A stretch of 64,000 bases of DNA from CAZSRX01 sp964609675 [NCBI: uncultured Bacteroidota bacterium] (GCA_964609675.1 CAZSRX010000014.1:20479-84478); one strand, 5' to 3'. Shown: positions 45,967 to 56,064, counted from the first letter of the stretch. The notes: generated by a model from the letters alone, not told the origin. A program made the numbers and translations.

Positions 45967-47748
45967 ATGAAATTAAACACAACGCTTCGTTCGCATACTT
46001 GCGGAGAATTGAATCAGAACGATATCGGCAAAGAAGTTCTTTTAACCGGATGGGTACACCGCCGGCGGGATCTTGGGACCCTGATATTTGTTGATCTCAG
46101 GGATCGTTACGGCATCACCCAGGTTTTGTTTAATCCTGATCTCGGTGCCGCGTTGCATGAGAACGCCAAAGAAATACGCCATGAATATGTTATTCGCGTA
46201 AAAGGCACGGTGCAGTCACGCGGCGAGCAGAATATCAACCGGGCTATGCCCACCGGTCACATCGAAGTGGCCGCCCATTCGCTGGAAATCCTGAGCCGGG
46301 CCAAAACGACGCCGTTTGAACTGAATGTGGATACCCTTAAAATCGAAGAAGATCTCCGGCTGGAATACCGCTATCTCGATTTGCGGCGCAAATTCATGCA
46401 GGATGCACTCATCTTCAGACACCGCCTGGCGCAATTAGTCCGCAATTATTTTTCCGGCCGCCAGTTTGTAGAAGTGGAAACGCCCGTGCTAATGAAAAGT
46501 ACGCCCGAAGGCGCCCGCGATTACCTGGTTCCCAGCCGCATTCATCCCGGAAAATTTTACGCGCTGCCGCAATCGCCGCAGATTTATAAGCAACTGCTGA
46601 TGGTATCCGGTTTTGACCGGTATTTTCAGATTGTTAAATGTTTCCGAGACGAGGACCTCCGGGCCGATCGTCAACCGGAATTTACTCAGGTGGACGTGGA
46701 AATGTCCTTTGTGGAACAGGAAGACGTGCTTCAGGTCACCGAACAGCTTATGGCGGAAATTTTCCGGGAACTCAAGAACATTGACATCCGGTTGCCGCTG
46801 CGCCGGATGCCGTACTCAGAAGCCATGGAAAAATACGGGAGCGATAAGCCGGACCTGCGGTTTGGTATGGAAATTTGTAATATGAGTGATCTGTTTGCCA
46901 ATTCAGGATTCCGGGCGTTTGACGAAACTTTGAACCTGCCGGACGGCATGATTGCCGGTATCCGCATAGAGAAACAGGCGGCGGCGTTTTCGCGCAAAAA
47001 AATCGACGCGCTGACCGAATGGATTAAAACCGCAGGCGCCAAAGGTTTAGCGGTTATTAAATTCGACGGCGCGCTAACCTCCCCGCTGACTAAATTCATA
47101 CCGGCAGAAACCCTTTCCCGCGTCGCAGAACGGGCCGGCGCCGGAGACGGCGATGTTATACTGATTGTCGCCGACCGTCGTCATATTACTTTATCCACTC
47201 TCGGGCAACTGCGGCTAAAGCTGGCTGAAGATTTCGGTCTTATCGACGATCGGCGGTTTGAATTGCTCTGGGTGACGGATTTTCCCCTTTTCGAATGGGA
47301 CGATGAGGAAAAGCGCTACGTGGCCATGCATCATCCGTTTACTTCCCCGGCGGACAACGATCTGGAACTTATGGACAGCGATCCGGCGCGTGTCCGGGCC
47401 AAAGCGTATGATTTGGTCATGAACGGCACCGAAATCGGCGGCGGCAGTATCCGCATTCACCGCAAGGACGTACAGAATAAAATGTTTGACGCCATGAAAA
47501 TATCGCAGGAGGACCGCGAACTTAAATTTGGCTTTCTGCTCCGGGCATTTGAATACGGCGTGCCGCCGCACGGTGGTATCGCGCTCGGCTTCGACCGGAT
47601 TGTAGCCCTGCTGACCGGACGTAAATCCATCCGCGACGTCATAGCCTTCCCGAAAACCAACCGGGCCGTTTCGCTCATGGACAACGCGCCGTCCATAGTG
47701 GATGAAAAACAGCTTAAGGAACTGCATATACGCGTCACCGAATCCTAA
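45967..47748 (+). CDS. aspS: Aspartyl-tRNA synthetase
   Basis: 593 residues, normal for bacterial-type AspRS. An OB-fold anticodon-binding domain (about 1-110, GWVHRRRDLG) precedes the class II core with motif 2 FRDEDLRADRQPEFTQ near 218-233, a bacterial GAD insertion (about 280-410) and motif 3 GFDRIVALLTG near 540. It charges tRNA-Asp, and tRNA-Asn too if the enzyme is non-discriminating. The genome has asnA (13894), so free asparagine can be made without the tRNA-dependent route. The ATG at 45967 fits the family N-terminus; 45958 is an alternative. Confidence 0.97.
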   Translation: MKLNTTLRSHTCGELNQNDIGKEVLLTGWVHRRRDLGTLIFVDLRDRYGITQVLFNPDLGAALHENAKEIRHEYVIRVKGTVQSRGEQNINRAMPTGHIEVAAHSLEILSRAKTTPFELNVDTLKIEEDLRLEYRYLDLRRKFMQDALIFRHRLAQLVRNYFSGRQFVEVETPVLMKSTPEGARDYLVPSRIHPGKFYALPQSPQIYKQLLMVSGFDRYFQIVKCFRDEDLRADRQPEFTQVDVEMSFVEQEDVLQVTEQLMAEIFRELKNIDIRLPLRRMPYSEAMEKYGSDKPDLRFGMEICNMSDLFANSGFRAFDETLNLPDGMIAGIRIEKQAAAFSRKKIDALTEWIKTAGAKGLAVIKFDGALTSPLTKFIPAETLSRVAERAGAGDGDVILIVADRRHITLSTLGQLRLKLAEDFGLIDDRRFELLWVTDFPLFEWDDEEKRYVAMHHPFTSPADNDLELMDSDPARVRAKAYDLVMNGTEIGGGSIRIHRKDVQNKMFDAMKISQEDRELKFGFLLRAFEYGVPPHGGIALGFDRIVALLTGRKSIRDVIAFPKTNRAVSLMDNAPSIVDEKQLKELHIRVTES

Positions 47749-47770
47749 CCGACCAATCGCACGAGGCTAT

Positions 47771-48004
47771 ATGAATCAAGACGAAAACACCAACGCTTCA
47801 GCGCCGGAAGAAACCGAATTTACCGATTACGCCAGGCTCCGACGCCAGCGAAACTGGAAGATATTCGGGTGGACTGTCATCGGGCTGATGGCCGCGGTTA
47901 TTATTCTCAATTATGTCGTTATGGTGGAACCGATCATCAATCAGGTTGCCATTGCGGTGTTATTTCTGAGTTATGTGGTTTACGTTATATTCCGGAAACG
48001 TTAA
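47771..48004 (+). CDS. Small two-helix membrane protein
   Basis: 77 residues from the ATG at 47771 (CGAGG site). An acidic N-terminus and a basic RLRRQRNWK precede two membrane helices, at about 32-50 and 54-73, ending FRKR. Unknown function. It is packed between aspS (22 bp) and the cupin gene (3 bp), so all three are likely on one message. Confidence 0.75.
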   Translation: MNQDENTNASAPEETEFTDYARLRRQRNWKIFGWTVIGLMAAVIILNYVVMVEPIINQVAIAVLFLSYVVYVIFRKR

Positions 48005-48007
48005 GCG

Positions 48008-48478
48008 GTGAAGAAAACAGTATTGGATGCCGACATCATAGTATCCTTATTAAAGCTGGTTCCGCATCCCGAAGGCGGAGTTTTTCGTGAGACCTACCGC
48101 GCCGCGTCCGCAATTACCGGAACAAACGGCCGTTCGGTTTGCACCGCGATATATTATATGTTGCGGGAAGGCGAGCAATCGGAATGGCATCGCGTGGCGC
48201 AGGATGAAATCTATCATTTCTATGCCGGTCATGCCTTGGAATTGTTGTTGATTTCACCCGAAGGCGAATTCAAAAGACGGGTTTTAGGAAGTAACCTGCA
48301 AGCCGGTGAGGAACCTCAAATCGTAATTCCGGCTTACTACTGGCAATGCAGCCGAAGCACCGGCGCTTTCACATTGATGGGCTGTACCGTCGCTCCTGGT
48401 TTTTTATATGAGGATTTTGAGTTGTCATCTTCAGAGGCTATCAAGCGGCGCTATCCTCATTTATCACATTTATTTTGA
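48008..48478 (+). CDS. DUF985-family cupin protein
   Basis: 156 residues with a GTG start at 48008. The DUF985/cupin_5 pattern is clear: LVPHPEGGVFRETYR, YYMLREGEQSEWHRV, DEIYHFYAGHALELLLI and a C-terminal VAPGFLYEDFEL. These single-domain cupins are metal-binding beta-barrels of unclear substrate, related to phosphomannose-isomerase-like and sugar-epimerase-like folds. Three bases separate it from the preceding membrane gene. Confidence 0.9.
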   Translation: MKKTVLDADIIVSLLKLVPHPEGGVFRETYRAASAITGTNGRSVCTAIYYMLREGEQSEWHRVAQDEIYHFYAGHALELLLISPEGEFKRRVLGSNLQAGEEPQIVIPAYYWQCSRSTGAFTLMGCTVAPGFLYEDFELSSSEAIKRRYPHLSHLF

Positions 48479-48539
48479 AACTTTTCCTGCATTGTTCGTA
48501 TACCTATATCCAATAACTTTTAATCTAAGCAGGGTATTT

Positions 48540-49517
48540 ATGAGTTTCTATTCGGTTTTTATTAACAGCCAGTATCAGCTTCGAAGCGGGTGGAGAATTC
48601 TGATTTACATCAAACTGTATATTCTGCTCACGGCTCCCATGATCGCCTTTTCTCAAATCGTTTTACATGTTTTGGATGTACGCGGAAGAATCCTGGAGGC
48701 GATAACTATAGGATTATCGGCATTCGGAGGCTGGCTGGCGGCGCTCATACTTCTAAAATATCTTGATAAACGGCCGATGCAATCACTCGGACTCGGCATG
48801 CATCCGACGGCCTGGCGGGAGTTGATTTGGGGACTGCTCATCGGTTTTGGTTTACTATCCATGACCGTCGGCCTCCCGTGGGTATTAGGATGGATTGAAA
48901 TTAAAATGAATCCCGAACTTTCAGCGGAATATTTAATGTACGGATTTTTTCTGAATGTGCTGGTATTTATCATGGTAGCTTTTAATGAGGAAATTCTGTT
49001 TCGTGGATATATATTTCAGGCGTTTGCAGAGGGCACCAACCGCTGGATTGCTCTGATCGTGCTTTCGTCCTTATTCGGCCTGGCTCATGCCGGCAATCCA
49101 AACGCCAGTCTGTTTCCAATAATTAATATTATTCTGGCGGGCGTTCTGCTGTCGCTGGCCTATCTGCAGACCCGTTCCCTGTGGATGCCTGTGGGTATTC
49201 ACCTCACATGGAATTTTTCCGAGGGCTATCTCTACGGTTTGCCTGTCAGCGGAACGTCTGTTTACAAGCCCTTGACGGAAAGTCGGATGCTGGATATGGA
49301 CTGGATAACCGGCGGTTCGTTCGGACCCGAGGGAGGCGCCGCCTGTACCATTATGTGTATATTTGCCTGCGCCATAGTATGGTATTTTTTCAAACCCTCA
49401 CAGGCCATGCAAACGATTATTACCGAAGCTCAGCATATCCAGCCTTTTGCGCCGGCGGTTACAGCGATACCAAAAAGCGCTGAGGCATCCGTTCCACCGA
49501 TACCTCCTTCAAAATAA
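48540..49517 (+). CDS. CPBP-family intramembrane glutamic protease
   Basis: 325 residues from the ATG at 48540 (AGGG site); longer upstream frames overlap the cupin gene and are rejected. About eight membrane helices. The conserved CPBP/Abi motifs are present: NEEILFRGYIFQ, SSLFGLAHAGNP and GIHLTWNFSEG, giving the Glu-Glu, Arg and two His of the active site. Such proteases cleave membrane-embedded or membrane-near substrates, and in some bacteria protect against self-made peptides. The substrate is unknown here. A bidirectional terminator follows at once. Confidence 0.92.
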   Translation: MSFYSVFINSQYQLRSGWRILIYIKLYILLTAPMIAFSQIVLHVLDVRGRILEAITIGLSAFGGWLAALILLKYLDKRPMQSLGLGMHPTAWRELIWGLLIGFGLLSMTVGLPWVLGWIEIKMNPELSAEYLMYGFFLNVLVFIMVAFNEEILFRGYIFQAFAEGTNRWIALIVLSSLFGLAHAGNPNASLFPIINIILAGVLLSLAYLQTRSLWMPVGIHLTWNFSEGYLYGLPVSGTSVYKPLTESRMLDMDWITGGSFGPEGGAACTIMCIFACAIVWYFFKPSQAMQTIITEAQHIQPFAPAVTAIPKSAEASVPPIPPSK

Positions 49518-49520
49518 GAT

Positions 49521-49553
49521 AAAAAAAAAACCGCCATGACGGCGGTTTTTTTT
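49521..49553. terminator. Bidirectional terminator
   Basis: A10, CCGCC-ATGA-CGGCGG stem, T8. It ends the rightward CPBP gene and the leftward outer-membrane protein gene. Confidence 0.92.
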
Positions 49554-49575
49554 ATAAAAGAAACTGTACTTGCGG

Positions 49576-50883
49576 TTACTCGCCGCTGTCATCGGACGTG
49601 GTTTCTTCGACAGGCTTCTTGTCTTTGGGCGCCAGAACGTCAATATAGCCAGATATCGAATTTTTGTAAACCTTCCGCATTTCGGTAATCGGTTTGAAGT
49701 TGACACTGCGGCGCTGGATCTCCTGTTCGGAATAAAGAACATCCTCGACTTCTTTTCGTTTCATGATTTCCCGTTCCGTGCTGGTGAGTTCTACCTCATC
49801 CGAGGAAGCGGCAATCAATGCCCTTGGCGTTATCGGGAAGCTGAGTCCGGCAAACACGCGGTATTTGGGATAATCGTAACCGCCCAAAGTCAGGTCCTGC
49901 ACCTGTAAGTCGATACTGGAGAATGTCGGTTCGGTGCTCTTCATGATCTGGTATTCACCGCCGGCGTGAATACCCATCCACGGAAAGAGGTTGTATTTAA
50001 TGCCCATAGCGAAATACGCATAATTCTGGCGGCTGTAGGCAACGGCTGGTGGTTTGGACAGGAAATGATTTCCGTAGATGTCGGCGATAATATACAAATA
50101 ACGATCCGCAATAACAAACGGATAGGATGCGCCTATCGCGAATTTCAGACTGGCCGTATTCGAGCCTGCAATGGCCGTGTCCGCCAATTGGTTGCCGTTG
50201 ACGGTAGTTAATGCCCGGACGGTATCTTCGTTATTAAACCCAAGATAGGAGCCTTTGTCCAAATAATTCCAATACTGCAGATTGAAGTGGACCGCCAAGC
50301 CGTTTTCAATAAGCGACGGGCTCTGGAAATAGGATGTCAGCAGTGTCAGCCCGACTTCCTTGGTGCCGGCGGAATAATCCTGAAACGGAGCATTGGCAAT
50401 ACTGCCGCTTTCAATTTTTCCGGTAAACATCATGCCGACATTAAAACGTCCTTTGGCGAAGGAGAAAGGGATATAGCGTAGACTGATATAAAATTCTTCG
50501 GGAATATCGGCATTTTTTAAGAAGGAAGAAACTTCGCTTTCAGGGATACTTGGTGCCCGGTTGGCAATCTGGTAAAAATTACCGTTGATAATCATGTCAA
50601 AATCATGGCTGAAACCGACATTGAAGCCGAGAACGGCGTTCATGTCTTTAATCTTTTCACTGACGGTCGATGTACCCGTCGAGCGATCAGCGGTTCCGCT
50701 ATAATAACGGGTATTTTGCAGAAAATAAAAACTTCCGGCTCCTACCGATTTAGCCGCATAGGTGTAAAAGGTACCCCAACGGTCACCGATGACAGCGGAA
50801 CTGGACAACTGCGCGTGCAGCGGGCCGCCGGCAAACAATATCCATGCAAACAAAAACGAATTAGCAATGATTTTTTGTAACAT
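49576..50883 (-). CDS. Outer-membrane beta-barrel protein
   Basis: 435 residues with a signal peptide ending Leu-His-Ala-Gln at about 25. Repeating amphipathic strands run through about 40-370 (for example SFYFLQNTRYYSG and FNVGMMFTGKIESG), followed by a polar charged tail to the acidic end. Probably a porin or outer-membrane channel of unknown substrate. A tail after the barrel is uncommon; it might face the periplasm. A 15-base palindrome TTTATAGCCTATAAA (50907-50921) lies in front of the start and could hold a -10 element. Confidence 0.75.
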   Translation of the reverse strand: MLQKIIANSFLFAWILFAGGPLHAQLSSSAVIGDRWGTFYTYAAKSVGAGSFYFLQNTRYYSGTADRSTGTSTVSEKIKDMNAVLGFNVGFSHDFDMIINGNFYQIANRAPSIPESEVSSFLKNADIPEEFYISLRYIPFSFAKGRFNVGMMFTGKIESGSIANAPFQDYSAGTKEVGLTLLTSYFQSPSLIENGLAVHFNLQYWNYLDKGSYLGFNNEDTVRALTTVNGNQLADTAIAGSNTASLKFAIGASYPFVIADRYLYIIADIYGNHFLSKPPAVAYSRQNYAYFAMGIKYNLFPWMGIHAGGEYQIMKSTEPTFSSIDLQVQDLTLGGYDYPKYRVFAGLSFPITPRALIAASSDEVELTSTEREIMKRKEVEDVLYSEQEIQRRSVNFKPITEMRKVYKNSISGYIDVLAPKDKKPVEETTSDDSGE

Positions 50884-51120
50884 ATTCCATGCCCCTTACA
50901 AATACTTTTATAGCCTATAAATAAAGATAAAATAACCTATATCGAAAAGCAAGATAAATTTGTTAACCCAATCTGCTGTAAGCGTGCCGTCTTAATGCGT
51001 CAGTAACCCTTTCGAATAAAAATCAATTTACATACTTGCATTAGAGCTAATAAATTGTAATATTCCGTCCGATTTTGGTTAATTTTTTTCCTAATTTGGA
51101 GTGAAAAAAGGATTTATAAT

Positions 51121-53553
51121 ATGAAAAAACTCATCATTTTATCTTTAATGATAATAACGAATTCCGTTTTATGGAGTCAACGATATATTCCTTTATATCA
51201 TACCGGCAACGATTTTTTGCTGACATCTCCGGGCGCCATGGGTACCGGTTTATATGGCTATGATAACCCGGCAATGCTGAATTACCTTCATCAGCCGGAT
51301 GTACTGTTTGCGTGGTCCGACCAGCAGGGGCGCTGGAATGACTTTAACAAATGGGGATTATTTGGCGCATTACCGCATCTGGGATTCGGCATGATAAGGG
51401 AATCGCAGCCGGGAACCCATTTGGATGTTACCGATTACCGTATCGCTGCCGGCTTCGGCAGTCAGGCGTTCAGTCTTGGAGCCGGGTACGGATGGTCGGG
51501 CGGTAACACCGACCATTACAACCGATCCGGCGTCTGGACGCTGGGTTTCATGCTTCGGCCGATGCGTTATGTATCGGTAGGCGCCATACAGAATCTGGCA
51601 ACCGCCGGCGGTCACAGGCAAACCGTGGCGGATGTGGCCGTGCGGCCGCTGGGCCATGAGATGATTACGCTGTTCATGGACTGGGCGTATCAGAATAAAA
51701 AAGCGTTCGATCGCTACACGTACAGTTTTGGCGCGGCTCTGGAATTCCTGCCCGGCATACGTTTTACCGGCCGGTATTTTGAGAACAAAACCATCAGCGC
51801 GGGCGTGCAGTTCAGTCTCGGCAGGGCGGGACTGAGCAGTCAGGGATATTTTGATAAAAAACAGAATCATCAATATAACACATATGCTGTCCGGCTGGGC
51901 GCCTACGACCGCAATATTTTCCGTTCATATATTTTCAAAAAAAATCAATATGTGAAGTACACACTGAATACGGAAATAAAATATCAAAGATATCTTTTGT
52001 TTGACAAGTCCCTGACGCTTATCCGTTTTTTTGAACAGATGGATTACGCGCTGAAGGATCCTAACGTCAGCGGTGTGGCGCTGAATTTGTCAGGAATCGA
52101 CATCAGCCGTGAGGCCGCCTGGGAATTCCGCGAGAAACTCAGCGCGTTTCGAGCCGCGGGCAAACATGTGATTATATACTTTGACAACGCGGGCCTGACC
52201 GTATATCATCTGGCATCCGTGGCCGATCGGGTCGTGATGGATCCGATGGGTATGATGCTGACCGAGGGATTTATCATGGGACGGACCTTTATGCGGGGAA
52301 CGCTTGAAAAACTGGGCATCGGCTATGATGAATGGCGCTTCTTCAAATATAAATCGGCCATGGAAGCGCTTTCCCGCGACAGTATGTCCGCCGGCGATCG
52401 GGAACAGCGGCAGGCGATAATCGACGATATGTATCAACTGGTCAGGGCCGACATCTGCCGGAGCCGGAATCTTTCGGAGGAACGCTTTGACGAACTCATT
52501 AACAACGTGACCGTTTTTCTGCCGCAGGATGCGCTCGACAGCAAACTGGTGGATGCCATCGGTCGCTGGGAAGATGTCGAGAAACTTGCGGAAAAACTCG
52601 AGAATAAAAAGCAATCGTTTATAAAGCCCTCGCGGATTTCCGAGTCTCAGTTGCCAAAGGATGATTGCTGGGGCGAGGATCCCGGCGTGGCTGTCGTGTA
52701 CGCCTTGGGCGCCTGCGCGATGGACGAGGGCATTAACGCCAGGGTGTTGACGCGCATCGTTGAAAAAATCGCCAAAGACCGCCGCATCAAAGCTGTTGTG
52801 ATCCGCGTGGATTCGCCCGGCGGCGACGCGCTGGCCTCGGATTTGGTAGCGGAAGCCATGAAAACCTGCCGCAAAGTCAAACCGGTCATTATTTCACAGG
52901 GTTCCGTGGCCGCTTCCGGCGGTTATTGGCTGTCCATATACGCCGATACCATCGTCGCCGCGCCGAATACAATCACCGGTTCTATCGGCGTGATTGGCGG
53001 GTGGCTGTACAATAAAGGACTGAAGGAAAAGCTTGGTATGACCACCGATTACGTCAAGAAGGGCGATCACGCCGATCTCGGTTTCGGTATGACCTTGCCG
53101 CTGGTCGGACTCGGCCTGCCGGACCGGAATTTATCCGATCAGGAACGGCTGGTGGTGGAATCCAAAATGAAAGCGCTGTACGCGGCTTTTATCCGGAAGG
53201 TAGCGGACGGGCGCAAACGGCCCGTCCATGAAATCGAATCGATCGCGCAGGGCCGCGTCTGGTCGGGAACGGACGGGAAAACCAACGGCCTGGTGGATGT
53301 GCTCGGCGGCTTGGATAAAGCTATTGCCATCGCCAAAGAACGCGCCGGCATTCCTAAAGATCAGCGCGTTACGCTTTATGAATTTCCAAAACCGGAATGG
53401 ATGAACCCGAATATGTTTTCATTAAAATTATTCGGTATGCAATCCCTTACCGCCGGCACACCGTTAGAAGAATTGAAATTCCGCATGCAGAATAACGGCC
53501 GTCCGATGCCGATGCTGCCGATGGATTTTAATGATGGCGATCAAACCAAATGA
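51121..53553 (+). CDS. sppA: SppA-type S49 peptidase with N-terminal outer-membrane-barrel-like domain
   Basis: 810 residues. A signal peptide (VLWSQ) and about 270 residues of barrel-like strands, opening with LLTSPGAMGTGLYGYDNPAM, the start typical of PorV/FadL-like proteins, precede both halves of a long SppA. Catalytic Lys is likely Lys411 (FKYKSAMEAL), with the nucleophile Ser599 in GSVAASGGYW, followed by TGSIGVIGGW. SppA degrades cleaved signal peptides and is normally an inner-membrane-anchored periplasmic enzyme. Here the domain is fused to a putative outer-membrane part. The second half alone is about the size of a short-form SppA. Confidence 0.88.
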   Translation: MKKLIILSLMIITNSVLWSQRYIPLYHTGNDFLLTSPGAMGTGLYGYDNPAMLNYLHQPDVLFAWSDQQGRWNDFNKWGLFGALPHLGFGMIRESQPGTHLDVTDYRIAAGFGSQAFSLGAGYGWSGGNTDHYNRSGVWTLGFMLRPMRYVSVGAIQNLATAGGHRQTVADVAVRPLGHEMITLFMDWAYQNKKAFDRYTYSFGAALEFLPGIRFTGRYFENKTISAGVQFSLGRAGLSSQGYFDKKQNHQYNTYAVRLGAYDRNIFRSYIFKKNQYVKYTLNTEIKYQRYLLFDKSLTLIRFFEQMDYALKDPNVSGVALNLSGIDISREAAWEFREKLSAFRAAGKHVIIYFDNAGLTVYHLASVADRVVMDPMGMMLTEGFIMGRTFMRGTLEKLGIGYDEWRFFKYKSAMEALSRDSMSAGDREQRQAIIDDMYQLVRADICRSRNLSEERFDELINNVTVFLPQDALDSKLVDAIGRWEDVEKLAEKLENKKQSFIKPSRISESQLPKDDCWGEDPGVAVVYALGACAMDEGINARVLTRIVEKIAKDRRIKAVVIRVDSPGGDALASDLVAEAMKTCRKVKPVIISQGSVAASGGYWLSIYADTIVAAPNTITGSIGVIGGWLYNKGLKEKLGMTTDYVKKGDHADLGFGMTLPLVGLGLPDRNLSDQERLVVESKMKALYAAFIRKVADGRKRPVHEIESIAQGRVWSGTDGKTNGLVDVLGGLDKAIAIAKERAGIPKDQRVTLYEFPKPEWMNPNMFSLKLFGMQSLTAGTPLEELKFRMQNNGRPMPMLPMDFNDGDQTK

Positions 53554-53571
53554 ACGAATAGGCGCGTCCGC

Positions 53572-54330
53572 ATGAACAAAGATAAATCCGCTCTGATTAC
53601 CGATTTTCTGAAACAGCAAGTCGAACTTTACGGCAACGAGGTTCGGTTTTCGCGCCGATCCGGAAATCGAGCGGATAAATCCGTTTCGGATGGTAAAAAG
53701 ACGGCGCCGGATTCGGTTGTTCCGGCCGTCAAACGGGAGCCTTCCGGGAGCCGGCTTGAAATGGCGCTTCCGGGGCTTGACGCGCTGCAGCAAACGGTAT
53801 CGGTCTGCCGGCGCTGCGCCCTGTGCGAAACCCGTACGCAGACGGTATTCGGTGACGGCCATCCGCAGGCACGCCTGATGTTTATCGGCGAGGCTCCGGG
53901 CGCCGATGAAGACGCTCAGGGGCTTCCTTTTGTGGGCCGCGCGGGACAACTGCTTACTAAAATGCTGGAAGAGCCGCGTTCGCTGGGCATTCCCCGCGCC
54001 GAAGTATACATAGCCAATATTCTCAAATGCCGTCCTCCGGGCAACCGTAAACCGCTCGCGGGAGAAATCGAACAATGCGAGCCGTACCTGATCACGCAGA
54101 TTGAAATCATACGTCCTAAAATCATCTGTGCGCTGGGGCTGACAGCCGCAAACACCCTTCTGCGGAATACGCTTTCCATGACGGCGCTCCGGGAAAAAAT
54201 CTATGATTATCACGGCGTCCCGCTGGTGGTTACGTATCATCCCGCGGCGCTGCTCCGGAATCCGCACTGGAAAAAACCGGCCTGGGACGACATGATCCGG
54301 CTTCGGGAACTTATGCAGAAAATGACCTGA
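53572..54330 (+). CDS. Family 4 uracil-DNA glycosylase (iron-sulfur)
   Basis: 252 residues. A variable N-terminal 75 residues precede Cys83 and Cys86 (VCRRCALCETR), motif A GEAPGADEDAQGLPFVGRAG, KCRPPGNRKP (Cys153), a fourth Cys near 169 and motif B HPAALLRN. The four cysteines bind a 4Fe-4S cluster in this family. It removes uracil from DNA. It overlaps holA by one base, and starts 18 bp after sppA. Confidence 0.95.
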   Translation: MNKDKSALITDFLKQQVELYGNEVRFSRRSGNRADKSVSDGKKTAPDSVVPAVKREPSGSRLEMALPGLDALQQTVSVCRRCALCETRTQTVFGDGHPQARLMFIGEAPGADEDAQGLPFVGRAGQLLTKMLEEPRSLGIPRAEVYIANILKCRPPGNRKPLAGEIEQCEPYLITQIEIIRPKIICALGLTAANTLLRNTLSMTALREKIYDYHGVPLVVTYHPAALLRNPHWKKPAWDDMIRLRELMQKMT

Positions 54331-55376
54331 TGCTGCGTATGGCCGGATTTTCAAAAAAAACGAGTTATCCAACCATCCTGAAGCAGATTCGGACCGGGCC
54401 GCTTTCGGAGGTTTATTTTTTTTACGGCGAAGAAATATTTCTCGGCGAGCGGCTTAAAGACGCCGTTATCATGAAAGCGCTTGGCACCCTCAAAGATGAT
54501 TTCAACCTACAGGTATTCTACGGTAAAGACGCCGCCATGGGCGATGTTATCAACGCCGCGTCCGGTTTTCCGGTGATGAGCGACCGGAAAGTCGTGGTCG
54601 TCAAGGACCTCGATGCTTTCAGCAAGGCCGATAAAGACGCGCTGCTGCACTATACCGCCCGTCCGTCGGATACGACCTGCCTTATTCTAATGGCGGTCAA
54701 AGCCGATTTTCGCCTTTCCTTTTACAAGACGCTGGCTGAACACGCGGTGGCTGTTGAAGTGCAAAAGCCGGATGAGAACGAATGGCAGGACTGGATTGAG
54801 CACTTTATCACGGAAAAAGAAAAACGCATCGATCCGCACGCGGCCTTTTTGTTGGCGTCGCGTCTGGAAATATCGCTGCAGGACCTATACGGCGAGATCG
54901 AAAAAATTGTGACCTACATCGGCGACCGGCCGGTTATTACCGACGCGGACGTGGAAGCGGTCATCGGGCTGTCGCGGCAGTACAACGCCTTTCAGTTGGC
55001 TGATGCCGTCGGCGAAAAAGACCTGGTCAAGGCCTTGGCTATTTTCCGCCGGATGCTCGCAAACGGTGAAGAACCCGTCGGTATTATTATCATGCTCTTT
55101 CGGCATTTTAACATCCTGTGGGTGATTCGGGATATGTCGCAGGCCGGCGATGCTCCCGCCGATATCGAACGTACGCTGAAGGAACAGTGGAATATATGGC
55201 CGCAGTTGTACCGGCAGAATTATCTGCCTCAAGCCCGCCAGTTTACGCTGACGCACATCCATCAGGCCATGAACCACCTGCTCCGCGCCGACACCGAACT
55301 GAAATCCGGCGGCATCGAACCGTCTGTGGTCATGGAGCGACTGCTTTTTCAACTGATTCATAACAAACCCGAATGA
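54330..55376 (+). CDS. holA: DNA polymerase III delta subunit
   Basis: 348 residues. It carries the HolA pattern: VYFFYGEEIFLGERLKDAV near the N-terminus, VVVVKDLDAFSKADKDALL, and a C-terminal helical collar with FRRMLANGEEPVGIIIMLFRHFNIL. It forms part of the clamp loader. It overlaps the glycosylase gene by 1 bp and the sigma-factor gene by 4 bp, a tightly coupled set. Confidence 0.93.
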   Translation: MLRMAGFSKKTSYPTILKQIRTGPLSEVYFFYGEEIFLGERLKDAVIMKALGTLKDDFNLQVFYGKDAAMGDVINAASGFPVMSDRKVVVVKDLDAFSKADKDALLHYTARPSDTTCLILMAVKADFRLSFYKTLAEHAVAVEVQKPDENEWQDWIEHFITEKEKRIDPHAAFLLASRLEISLQDLYGEIEKIVTYIGDRPVITDADVEAVIGLSRQYNAFQLADAVGEKDLVKALAIFRRMLANGEEPVGIIIMLFRHFNILWVIRDMSQAGDAPADIERTLKEQWNIWPQLYRQNYLPQARQFTLTHIHQAMNHLLRADTELKSGGIEPSVVMERLLFQLIHNKPE

Positions 55377-56047
55377 GCGATAAAACAGAAAAGAAAACCC
55401 TCCCGCCGGAGAGCGGCGATATTAAGGAACTGATCCGGACGCCGTATCTGGTACGGAATGCCATGCGTGAGTATCAGACACTAAGCGACGAAGAAGTCAT
55501 TGACCGTTTTCAGAAAGGCGACCTCGCCGCGTTCGACGTGCTGGTGGGCCGCTACAAGGAACCGCTTATCCGCTTTATCCTGCAGATGGTGGGGGAGCGT
55601 TCCGATGCCGAAGACATCGTGCAGGATACCTTTGTCAAAGTATTCAGCCAGAAACAGTCCTACCGGAAGATTGCGCGGTTTTCCACCTGGCTCTATACGG
55701 TCGCGGGTAATTACGCGCGCAGCGAACTGCGGAAACGCCGGAAATACCGTCCCCACGCGATGTCCAGCCTGAGCCCGGACGGCCGGGAAATTGAGATCGC
55801 GGCGGAACATCCCAATTCCGACGAACTGACCGACACCGCGGTTACCAAGTCGCTGATCCGTAAGGCCGTCAAAACCCTTCCGGCGCGGTATCAGGAAATA
55901 CTGAAACTCCGTGAAATCGACCATTTTTCCTATGAGGATATCGCCCGCAAGACCCGTTTACCCGTAGGCACCGTCAAATCGCGCGTCAACCGCGGCCGCA
56001 TCCTGCTGTATCAGAAACTCAATTTCCTCAGGGACAAAGGCCGTTAA
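55373..56047 (+). CDS. ECF-type RNA polymerase sigma factor
   Basis: 224 residues. Region 2 (about 35-105) includes ERSDAEDIVQDTFVKVFSQ and FSTWLYTVAGNYARSELRK; region 4 (about 155-215) includes LPARYQEILKLREIDHFSYE and LPVGTVKSRVNRGRILL. An N-terminal extension of about 35 residues precedes region 2. No anti-sigma factor gene is next to it, so its control is not evident. It follows holA with a 4-bp overlap. Confidence 0.93.
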   Translation: MSDKTEKKTLPPESGDIKELIRTPYLVRNAMREYQTLSDEEVIDRFQKGDLAAFDVLVGRYKEPLIRFILQMVGERSDAEDIVQDTFVKVFSQKQSYRKIARFSTWLYTVAGNYARSELRKRRKYRPHAMSSLSPDGREIEIAAEHPNSDELTDTAVTKSLIRKAVKTLPARYQEILKLREIDHFSYEDIARKTRLPVGTVKSRVNRGRILLYQKLNFLRDKGR

Positions 56048-56064
56048 GAAAAATAAGGTTCTGA

